Shown piece after piece: positions 36,971-46,391 of a stretch of 64,000 nucleotides of DNA. The position numbers were made by a program, and so were the translations under genes. The notes under the pieces are model-generated. The model was not told the origin of the DNA. It ran no database searches and saw only the letters and a list, made by a program, of their open reading frames with translations. The DNA is from Isoetes taiwanensis (taxonomy: Eukaryota > Streptophyta > Lycopodiopsida > Isoetales > Isoetaceae). The stretch is taken from NCBI GenBank assembly GCA_021234155.1, contig JAJEKV010000085.1, positions 894,800-958,799 on the forward strand. Reading direction: 5' to 3'. Positions within the stretch are counted from its first letter, which is position 1. The number at the start of each line of letters is the position of its first letter.

Positions 36971-38061
36971 AGGTTTGTATTACGCAATTCTGCTACATTG
37001 TAGCCTTGAAGAATGTCTGCTTACCATTACTTCCTTGTCTCAGGTTGAGTTGTACTTTTAACATTTCTAGTACAGCTTATGACATACAATCTGCCACATA
37101 TCGTTGCTCATTAAGCCAGCAGTTAGCGGAGTGAAGTGATGTTTCGGTTATTCTGACTATCTTGTTTTAACTACACGGATGTGAAATTGGTATGTTGTGC
37201 ATGCCACGTTTATGAACTTTTGAACATCATGGGTATTTTGTCTCTATATAGAAACGCAATCTTGGGCAATCTTTGCTCTTATGTGTCCTTAGGTCTTAGT
37301 GATAATTAATTACCATCGGTTTTATAGGTGCTGCATGCTTAATTCTGTATTTGTAATTCAAGTAGCTTGTGGATGCGGGGATTGCCTAATATATATCTGA
37401 TTAAGCTTTCATATGGACGCGGTGGAGTACATATTGCATCATATTAGGTATTTGATGTGGGCTGCTTCCTCATCTTTTACGCATATATAACATTGTCTTC
37501 TTCTTAAATGCGGGGATGTTTTCCATCTTTTAGCCACTTCCCTCTCTAGTTTCTCCCTAAAGGATGCTTAAATGTTGCTAGACCTCTCTAGCTTGACACC
37601 AAGCTTTCATGTCACCTCAAGGTCATCTCGAAGGAATATGTGCGATAGCGAGGAATCTTTTCGTTTGAAATTCTTCAAAAGGCTTTTCTCCGAGCATGAA
37701 CAAGTCCACCTTATCTAAGCCAAAGTTTGCCTTTTAACAGGGCTTGTATATTGTGGAAAATTGTGCGCAATATGTCATATATTTGTATTTGTGGTGCTTT
37801 CGGTTTGCCCTCTCGAAATGGTGTTGTTGAAAATATATTTGTCTGGTTGATCCATACATGTGTTCTAGTTCTTAATATCTTTGTCGTCCATACAGTTCTG
37901 GACTTAAGATGTAGTGCATATTAGGCTCTGTTTCACATTAACTGAGCATGTAAACCTCATCTTAGAGGCCTCTGCCATAAGAAAAGTTTCTCAAGTCTAT
38001 ATGGAAAATGTGTTTGAAAGGAGCTTATAGGATATTTGATTTTGCACTTTACATAAGCATG

Positions 38062-38150
38062 TCCTTAAAAAGACTTCCTATTTTGGTTTTAAAACCTTTG
38101 TGTTTGTTCCAAAAAATACTTTCTATTTTGGTTTTAAAACCTTTGTGCAC
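38062..38150. repeat. Short direct repeat with palindromic core
   Basis: TATTTTGGTTTTAAAACCTTTGTG occurs twice, near 38,077 and 38,121, with CTTCC/TTTC before it. The core GGTTTTAAAACC is a 12-bp palindrome. It lies inside the nested 3-kb element. Confidence 0.7.
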
Positions 38151-38844
38151 TATTGAACAAGATATGATTGAACACTATACTATGATAGTGGATATCATTG
38201 AACTATTGTCTTTGAGAATCTAGGACCATAAAACATCGATCTATTTGAGCGCTTGTGAAAGCAGGACATTGTATGAGGTAATGGTGATAGATAATGTGTG
38301 CTTTCGATGGTGAAAGCATTTGGGTTTTTGATAATATGATTAAACACTTTCACAACTGCTTAGTTAAGTTCTATGCACTCGAATGCTTGAAAAACATTGT
38401 AACATTTATGATTGAACTTATGCATTTTATAGACTTAGGCTTAGGCTTATAGTCCATATGCTTAATATTACTCGAATCGGCTTGCATTTGTCTTGCTTTG
38501 CAAAGGCTCCTTAGAATTACCCTTGTAATGTCGCATGCATGTAAGAACCCTAGGGAAATCTTGAGACCGAGATGCGAGAAGTGTCAATTAAAACATTTTG
38601 AAATTTTATTTATTACGTACATAGGGGTAAGGTGCACAAGCACAAACTCAAGTACAAGATCGGGTAGGGGTATGTAAAAATTAGGATAGTCAGAAAGTAC
38701 ATCTCGGAAAGGGGCTTGGAAACCGGCTTTTCCTATTTACATTATGTAGGGGTTTTCCACCTCCAAAAGTAGGTTATCTGGGGGTTTTCTCGGACCCCTT
38801 GCACTTGAGATGTGGTATCCCCATATGCCTAGGTGAAACCCAGG

Positions 38845-38854
38845 GCTCTAAGAC
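38845..38854. repeat. Target duplication GCTCTAAGAC, right copy
   Basis: This is the partner of 35,782-35,791. The integrase reading frame family resumes directly after it. Confidence 0.85.
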
Positions 38855-39921
38855 ATGCTCATGACCTCTGCTGTGGTGGACACTATTCTATGGATGCCCA
38901 TGACCAAGAAAATTCTAAGTTACGGATACTATTGGCCAACACTTCATCATGATGTCAAAAGGATGCGTCTTGAGTTGTTACGATTTGTCAAAAGCATGCC
39001 GACAAGCGCTGAAGGTACCTCCCCTTTCACCTATTGTTATTTTGGCCCATTTCTTGTTTGGGGATTAGATTATGTTGGTCCTATACACCCACCTTCCTCG
39101 CCGGAGACATGAATACATCCTAGTTACTCTGAGACTTCTTCACTAAATGGGCTGAAGCAACTCCATTGACAAGTGCCAATGCGGATACCACGACAAGTTT
39201 CCCTCTTGTCTAATATATGTGCTAGGTTTGGAGTACCATTGAAGATTGTTTACGACGGAGGAACGCCTTTTATGAATGAAGTAATAGACAAGCTTACCCA
39301 ATTGCTTGAGATAAGACATACAAAAGTTCTCGCTTACTACCCTCGGGGAAATGGCGAGGCGAGAATCCACCAATAAAACTCTCGATATCCATTATGAAGA
39401 AGGCGGTAGATAGGTTTCCAAGAAGGCATACAAAGTTGATCTATGCCCTTTGGTCCTCTGAACCACTTATAAAGTGGCTATAAAAACACTCCTGCCTCTA
39501 TTGTGTATGGTACTAGTGTCATCCTACCCTTTGAGTTGCGGTACTTTTCGCCAAGGGCGATGCAAATACAAGTCAAAAGTGAAGAGGATGCTAGACAGTG
39601 CAAAAGCTAGGAGATGCTAGCCCTTGAGGAACTTCGAGAGATAAGACTCTACGGTGATAACGGAACACAAGATGAAAATCAAGAAGAAATTTGACAAACA
39701 AGCAAGTAGAAGTCAACTATCGGGTTGGTGATTTGGTGCTTAAGTTAGCTAGAAACAAAGATCCCACTCTAGGTAAGTTTTACGCAAATTGGGAAGGTCC
39801 ATTTGTCATTTCTTCACATCTTTGGAGTAAACTCATATTACTTACGGGAGTTAGAGTCCGAGAGAATTTTGCCAAATCCTCTCAATGCACAACACTTGAA
39901 AGCTTATTGGATCTAAACTAG

Positions 39922-40996
39922 CTAATGCTAGTTAGTATAGTTGTAGGTAGTCTAAAAAAGGTTGAAGTAGTTGAAATTGTTCTAGATATAATTTGCTAAC
40001 ACTATGGGGAGAAAACAATAAAAAGAAGAAAAATTTGAAAAAAAAAAATATCGTTTTGATCTTTAACATTGTCATTTGCGGAGTTCATTAGTTGTTACAT
40101 TTTAAAGCCGGCCAGAAAAACCATTGCTTCCTAAAGTTATGCTCATATCACGGGAACTCAAAATCATCATGAACAGTTTCTTTGAACATCTTGTGATGAA
40201 TGCGGGATTGAAGTACTAATCGAGTCATCATGTCATTTTGCGGGACCATCCTAGTCTTCCATACCATTCATTTTTCATTTATTGGCCTCCCATTCATATA
40301 AGCCTTGCTCCCACTTTTATTCATCACCCTGGGGCTACTATTCATCCCATGTGCATCATAAAAAGCAGTCTCCTAACTCTCTATTTCATGTCATTTGCGG
40401 GATCATCCTTTACCCATTAGCTTGACTTCATACCACCACCATTTTTTCTTTTGGGCAAATTTGCGGGACCATTACATCTTCTAGAATGTGTCGCACCTTC
40501 CATAACATTCTAGCTCCATCTACCAAGTCATTTCTTCAAGACTCCTACAAGAATGGGTAAATTTGAAACCCCAAAAGCATCAAGTTTTATTCACAAGATT
40601 ATGAACCCATTTTTGGCGTCCCCAATTTTCAACACTTATGGGAAGTCAAAAGAACATGGTAGAGACCCTACAGGTTATAAATGTTCAAAAGTTGCTCTTT
40701 GTGTTCAAAGTTGCAGAATTCATCACCAAAAATGTGAAGTACACATAGTTCTATCGGTTTCCTATTCGGCACCATTTTCCATTCATGAAGACCTCAAGAA
40801 AACCTTATATTATCTGAGGAACGGGGAGATGCATTGATTTGGCATTCACTCTCATATATTTGCACTTTTCGGATGCTTTTATCTTTTGCATTCTAAGAAG
40901 CTCGATATTTCGTAAGGATAATTCAGATCCGGATGTAGGAGAAGTTTTAACGGGTTTTCAAGGCTGGGGACCAGCCATTTTTTCTTTGGGCAAAGA
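39922..40996 (+). other. Non-coding tail between integrase and 3' LTR
   Basis: About 1.07 kb without recognisable protein. Long spacers here are common in Tat-type elements. The phrase CATTTTGCGGGACCAT or CATTTGCGGGATCAT recurs near 40,232, 40,390 and 40,455, so it is partly repetitive. A good polypurine tract directly before the LTR is not visible; the last bases are TTTGGGCAAAGA. Confidence 0.5.
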
Positions 40997-42875
40997 TGTT
41001 GCCCCTTGAAGTGGCAACATGAAGAAGAAATGAAGATATAAAGAAAATTCTAAGTATTGGAGGAGCTATTAAGGAAAGGTATCAGGCTGAAAGAGAATCT
41101 AGGCGGTGAGTACCCCTGCCAAATCCTTTAGCCAAAATTAGCCATCCTTGATTTTTCCCAAATTTTTGAGCCTATCTCCCATTTCTCCTTGAATTTCCCT
41201 ATCGCTAGCCAAATATGCTTCTAAAGATGCCTAAAAATCCCAAAATGCCAAAAAATCTATACCTTTGCCAAGTGGCATCCTAGTCATCATCCAAAAGTGC
41301 CAAAGATGTCAAAAGTCAAGTGAAAGTCAAAATAGAAAGTCAAAAGGCACACTTTCCAAAAATACCCTTGCCACGTCATCAAGAGTCAAAATGCCACCTA
41401 AGATGGCCACCTTGCTCACAAAAATGCTTTGTCATCCAACTTTGGTTATATCTTTGCCACTTGGGTCAAAATCATGCCACCTCATCAAAAATATCAAGGG
41501 GCATTTAAAATTTCGAAAATCCACTTAGGCAAAAGCCATGTTTGACCTTGCCACATCATCCTTCATTATGCCAAGTCATCATTTCATCATGTCCAGTCAC
41601 CATTGATTCACCTTTTTTAGCCAAAAAATCAAAGTGCCATTTTCCAAAATTTGACCACCTCACCATGTTGCCCCAATGAAAATATGCCACCTGGCACAAA
41701 AAATTTCCAAAAAAGACCTTATATAGACCCTTGAATTCCAATTCTTGGGAATCGTGCCCTTTGAGAAAATGTAAAAAATTGTCCTATTCTACCACCCCCG
41801 ACCTAGATTCCTTTTCAGCCAATCACCCCCTCCGCGTGGCTCACGGTGTGGGGTGATTGGAGGTACCGAATCCCACATGGGCAAGACCGTCAATTTAAGA
41901 GTTTGCGTGGATCGAGCTATATATACGAGTGACTTTTTTGATTTAGGCACGTGGGATATATCCTTGAAGAAAATCCGGCCAAGATCCATTAGGGTTCTAT
42001 GATTCTCCGGCTCCCGCACTTTGAGTGATGCGAAGCGGTTCGCTGATCATAATCGACCTCTGGAACCAATCGAATCATGAAGAGGATGCCGAATTAATGG
42101 AGATCATGCCAAGAACAGAATATTGCCTATTTTTGGGAAAGAAGAGTTCGTGGCCATATGCAGACAAATTGGAGCTCTAACTACCCTGACACAGGTCTAT
42201 AAAGATGATCCGAGCCGTATTCCACACGAGGAGAGGAGATTTTTGATTAGAAACCCGCCCTTGTTCTTGAAAGCCAAGATTTTTGAAGTTCTGATACAAA
42301 TTCTATTTCAGAGTGATCAAATGGATTACCTGACAGTGTATTATGTTCCTAAGATAATCTGAGAAAAGTTTTCTTGAGCAATCCATGGTGTTTCCCCTTT
42401 CTTCAATCGATTTCTGAGTTTTTTTTCAAAAAATTAGGGTTTTCCCATTTTTTATGTGCCAGTCCACTTCTGGCGAACTTTGCCACGAATTTCCCACCAA
42501 TCTTGATCAACAAATGAGTTGAAATCAATTCAAGTTATCTGATATTATCTAGATTTAGCTAAACAAATAGCTATTCTGCCAGAATTTGCTCAAATATTTC
42601 ATTTGCATTCAAAGGAAGTTTGACTGCATCCCAAAGTTTTTTCTTCAATCATTTTCACCACTTTGTTACAGAAAACATCCCAGTCATACACCTGCATTCA
42701 CATATCACCTTATTTCCTCACATTTGCACCTCTTTTCTCATCTTTTCACATCCCCTCACCACACCTTTGGCTCTCTGCCCCCTAAGCACAGAATTTGGCA
42801 AGTATCTTTTAGGAAATCCCACAATTTAGAGATTTGTGCATCACAGTTTTTGCAAGGATTCTGTGAAAGGCAACA
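40997..42875 (+). repeat. 3' long terminal repeat, 1,879 bp
   Basis: It runs from TGTTGCC to GGCAACA and aligns end to end with 29,632-31,503. Differences are mostly one- to four-base indels and CAG/CTG against CG exchanges rather than ordinary substitutions. The TATA-like CTATATATA is at 41,917-41,925. AAGAT follows at 42,876-42,880. Confidence 0.93.
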
Positions 42876-43210
42876 AAGATCTAATGTAAGGGATCTAATA
42901 TTATGGATCTAAAAGCTGATACATGCTAAAGAACATTTGATGTTAAAGAAAGAATATAGATGAAATTATGATCCAGATTTAACACTTTGGGAAGATTGAT
43001 CTGGCATATGAAGGACTGCTGGAAATCTGCATTTGCATATGTTCATGGACATCATAAATTAGAAGGAAAGATCTAATGCATTGGGTTTTAAAACTGAAAC
43101 ACCTTAAATAAACATTGGAGGTTTAAAAGACAAGAAAGAATACATATGAAATTATAATCCAGTCTAAACACTTGATGGAGACTAATCTGGCTTAGGAAGG
43201 ATTGCTGGCT
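42876..43210. repeat. About 192-bp tandem repeat in the target DNA, two copies plus a part left of the element
   Basis: GATCTAATG starts copies at 42,878 and 43,070, and each contains AAGAAAGAATA..GAAATTAT.ATCCAG and ATCTGGC.TA.GAAGGA.TGCTGG. The end of a further copy (AAATCTGCATATGCATG..CTATG) lies at 29,589-29,620, left of the retrotransposon, and matches 43,024-43,050. The element thus landed inside a pre-existing tandem repeat, which independently confirms its borders. Confidence 0.7.
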
Positions 43211-43421
43211 TCATTGTTAGTATAGAGCATGATGCATAAAGTCTTACCACATTTTTAATCTGCTACCAGACCAGCCAAGGTAAGTGGTTTTATTTTATTA
43301 TAAAAAGGGATGGCAGCAGGAAGTACACCGAGAAGACTGGATCACCCAGTGTCTGGACATAAAAGGTTTAGAAATTTCTGGCATAAACAGTCTTACAACT
43401 TGCATCAGGCAAAAGTGAAGG

Positions 43422-43743
43422 GGGTAAAAGCATGTTAGGGTGTACCACTTTTGGAACCTGCAAAAGTACATACACTAGGTACTTCAAAACTGGGTACTTT
43501 CTCATTTTTCTTTTCATTAAAACTAACACAAAAATCCAAAATAAAAGTCAAGGACATGGTAATATTCAAAGCTAAGATAAAGATAATGCTATCGGAGACC
43601 AATATATATATAAAAAGTTCTAAAACATACCTTATATTGAGATATTATACAGGTACCTAGTACCCAGTCCTGGCTACCTTTTTAGGTACCTTTTTGGTCA
43701 CTAAATAATACTTTTTAAGGGACACCCTAACATGCTTTTACCC
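43422..43743. mobile_element. 322-bp MITE with 22-bp terminal inverted repeats
   Basis: GGGTAAAAGCATGTTAGGGTGT at 43,422-43,443 is matched perfectly in reverse complement at the right end (ACACCCTAAC...CTTTTACCC to 43,743). Inside, GGTAC-containing segments (AGGTACTT..GGGTACTT and AGGTACCTAGTACCCA) give further self-complementarity. No coding capacity. The target duplication is unclear: AAGGGG occurs next to both ends but not at strictly equal positions. Superfamily not assigned. Confidence 0.75.
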
Positions 43744-44209
43744 AAGGGGATAACCCAAGAAACTTATAGCTTACCTGTTAGTGACTTAGGCTTTTACCCT
43801 ACTCTGGCTAACTGTCCTCTGGTTTCACTGCAGGTAACCGAGTTTCTTGCTCTTTTGCTTTGATGATTCTTTAGCATAATGGATGATCAAGCTGCAACTA
43901 TTTTTGGGCATGGTTATTGTACCTTCATTATGAAGTAAGATCTTTCCAAAAGAATTGTGGCCTTGCTGAAGGCAATATAATTACATATTTCTTTATTGTA
44001 ATGTTTTCACTATGTATGAGATATTAAAGATAATAGAAATCTTTGGAAGCTTTTAGAGAAATTTCTGAGATAATAGAACAGTAAGTTACAAGTGTATACA
44101 TTGTGACCACCATGGCCTTGAAGAAAGTCACCTGCAACCCGATAGGACTGCAAATTGTACTCTAAAGTACTTGATTGTATCAGGGGTAAAAAGTCATGGA
44201 CTTAAGGGG
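43744..44209. other. Intergenic DNA, nothing recognised
   Basis: No gene or element end is recognised between the MITE and the T run at 44,210. Confidence 0.4.
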
Positions 44210-44600
44210 TTTTTTTTTTTTGAGGAAAAGGAAGGATTTGATATTAATCATAACTTAAAAACATACATATATAGAAAAGGCTCAGAGCCCAAATAGAAAG
44301 TAGCGGAATGTAATCTAAACCAAAACCAAAAGCCATTTCTGGCAAGCTGATCTGTCCTCTCTGCAGTGAAGACCCCAACTTCAAAGCCAAATACCACTTG
44401 CCGGAGCAGAATTCTGAGAAGGGGGGGTGGATTGAATCGGAAGGGATCTTTATTAGTAATGAATGGCACCAAAAATGAAAAGGGACAGAAGAGGAGGCAT
44501 GAAACCTCCAATCTTGCTGAAACAAGTGCTCTTGCATTGAATTTATGTTGAAGCAATATCTTAATAGTAGAGCAAAAAACTAAAAAAATAAAAAAAGGAG
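44210..44600 (-). mobile_element. Possible 5'-truncated LINE 3' end
   Basis: A 12-base T run (44,210-44,221) followed by GAGGAAAAGGAAGGATTTGATATTAATC looks like a poly(A) tail and 3' UTR of a retroposon read on the minus strand. A 153-codon minus frame (44,248-44,709) extends from it without a recognised motif. No target duplication was found. The call rests on the tail only. Confidence 0.3.
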
Positions 44601-44609
44601 GGACCAAGC

Positions 44610-46130
44610 TGTGACGCTCCCTACAAAATATACGGCGCCCGGCCGTACACTCTGCAGGAAATCCCCTATCCGGTCCTTCGACCGCACGGGCCCTCCGTCT
44701 ATCCCGCACTCCAGGGTGTCCCTAGTGCAGGAAGAAGACACGAAGGTGTCTTGCGCGCCCTTCCCCTATGGGCTCCTATCACAGCGGAAGCATAAACAAT
44801 GTCAGAACTAGCAATAACAATACATCATACTACCTCGAAGGGTAGCACATCCACATATCCATAGCTACAACAGAGATAAACATATGTCGTAAAACACGAG
44901 AGCTCCTACCCAAGGCTCAGACTCATGGGGAGGTAGACTGACGGCTAGGCCTCAAGATAGAGCAGACCGAGTCATAACAATGGCGGGGCTGGCAATAGAC
45001 AATGGCTAGGGTTGACCACTCCATCCGCCCCTCCTGTGCATACTTTACAGATGGGCTAGATCGGGCTCTGACATGACTCTAGCCTTCTGGATACGCAATC
45101 TCCTCATGGTATCACCCATCGAGACTACTCCAGGTTGCATCTCCTCGGTCCGTCGAGGCAGGAAGGGTTGCATCTCCCCTTCGAGGGGTCTAGAGGTTCC
45201 GCAGGCTAGAGAATCGTGGCGACACCGCGATTCTTCCCTGATTTAACCCCCAAAACAAGATCCGGGCCGTCCCTGCAGCTCTTGAGAGGCGGCGACACCA
45301 TTGCTTCAGGAGGTGTGGGACCCATGCAGCCCACCACAGTGATCGGCCATAAGCCTAGCCCACTATGGGGTCCCGAAGCTTGGCTTCGGGTGGGGACCCT
45401 CCCTCCGATCTGCGCCTCTAGCCCCGTTATGTAGTGTTGAGTTACATCATAGCCCCTATATCCCGGTGGGTTCCTATGCACAGGCCGCATAATAATAGGA
45501 ACTAAAGGGTCTAAACTAGGAGCATCACTAAGTAATAGCTACTAGGTCTCTACCCCCCTTCCCAATACAAGAGGAGCAAACATGATCAACCAACATCACA
45601 TATCCACATACATGATAATAATGAGAATAATATCTAAACCTAATCATATGTATCTAACTTACAGTTAGGTTCATTGATTAGGGTTTAAGATCTAGACTGA
45701 GGGTTCTAGGAAGGCTTTACTAGAGACACGAAATGCTAACTCATCTGGAGTCCTAACTTCCAGTACAAAGAAATCTATGCCGAAATACCTGCTCCCGAAG
45801 AACTCCCTCTTGCTCCCGGCGTCTTTGTGGTCTTCGAGGTGTTCGAGGTAGTTCCCACTCCTACTGATGCACTCACGCTCTGGGGGTTGCCATGCTATAA
45901 TGTGCCACAGCAGACGGTTCTCGAAACGGAGTTTCGAGCGCGAAGAAGGTTCCCAAACTATTGGAGCCAGAAAAGAGGCCTAGGGTTAGGGTTTAGGCCT
46001 TTATAGGTTAGGGTTTACATGTTATGCCACCTGGCTCCAATAGGGTGGTTCCGTGTGGCGAGTGCCCAATAGGTTAAGGCCACGTGGAAAATGGTCTTAA
46101 CCTAAGGTTGCTAAGTTATATGAATACTTA
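44610..46130. mobile_element. Possible decayed LTR or retrotransposon fragment
   Basis: TGTGACGCTCCCTACA at 44,610 resembles the TGTGACGC... start of many plant Ty3/gypsy LTRs and follows a purine-rich AAAAAAAGGAGGGA (44,590-44,603). The next 1.5 kb is GC-richer than its surroundings, lacks a protein domain, and ends in a GGGTTAGGGTTTAGG-containing stretch near 45,975-46,010. The other end, the partner LTR and the target duplication could not be placed. Minus and plus frames at 45,206-45,490 overlap and carry no motif. Confidence 0.3.
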
Positions 46131-46391
46131 GCCAAGGGTAGAAGCATGAAAGGGTGGGCAAAAAAAGTGCCAGTATTTTACATTTACAAATTCAAAATGT
46201 AAGGAAATCCCTTCCCCCCCTCCCCCTCCCGAAATTATTATTCTTAGAATGAATCATTAATAGGGCAAATAATTTTGAACTCTCCTCCCGCTCTCTGTTC
46301 AACCTCCCTCCCGCTCGAACCTCCATAGCCGAAAGCTTGACATCCATATTCGAACCTCCATACAGAGAGCTGAAGCACCAGGGAACCGATC

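Larger units (their letters stand above)
35792..38844. mobile_element. 3,053-bp TIR element nested in the integrase, possibly a gene-capturing MULE
   Basis: The ends are an imperfect inverted pair, CCGGGGGTTTCACC (35,792-35,805) and GGTGAAACCCAGG (38,832-38,844), flanked by a 10-bp duplication. Duplications of 8-11 bp are typical of Mutator-like elements. No transposase is seen, so it is non-autonomous. Inside are segments that look like spliced exons: 36,021-36,046 (acceptor CAG, donor GTAAAT), about 36,528-36,625, 36,750-36,823 (QSYLDWIADPTNPSAAVELQ) and 36,892-36,970 (KMEFKVGADDEYILAIGN), each between AG and GT. I do not recognise the parent gene. The TIRs are short for a classical Pack-MULE, so the superfamily is uncertain. 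Confidence 0.72.
35539..39921 (+). pseudogene. Integrase of the Ty3/gypsy element, split by a 3-kb insertion
   Basis: Integrase joins element DNA to the host. The N-terminal part is 35,539-35,791 (WMQPIVNYLK, RKRCLTYVLVEDILCRK). It resumes at 38,855 with CCGGH..., GYYWPTLHHDV and the zinc-finger region. The catalytic core gives WGLDYVGPI (first Asp) and FGVPLKIVYDGGTPFMNEV, where the family has S-D-N-G-T. YYPRGNGEA stands where YYPQGNGQ.E is usual. The C-terminal GPY/F-type motif WEGPFVIS is at 39,790. The segment that should hold ILVTVDYFTKW is frame-shifted. Confidence 0.88.
29632..42875 (+). mobile_element. Full-length Ty3/gypsy LTR retrotransposon with an extra RNase H, 13,244 bp
   Basis: Both LTRs, the AAGAT target duplication and all pol domains can be placed. 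The order is LTR, Gag with CCHC knuckle, aspartic protease, RNase H number 1 (archaeal/plant type), reverse transcriptase, RNase H number 2 (Ty3 type), integrase, a non-coding tail of about 1 kb, LTR. Integrase after RT-RNase H defines Ty3/gypsy. The second RNase H is known from the plant Tat lineage. Numerous stops and frameshifts break the frames, and the integrase is split by a 3-kb insertion, so this copy could not move by itself. No good primer-binding site or polypurine tract is seen. TGGAGGTCC at 31,509 is the only TGG near the LTR end and does not match a tRNA that I know. Confidence 0.93.
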
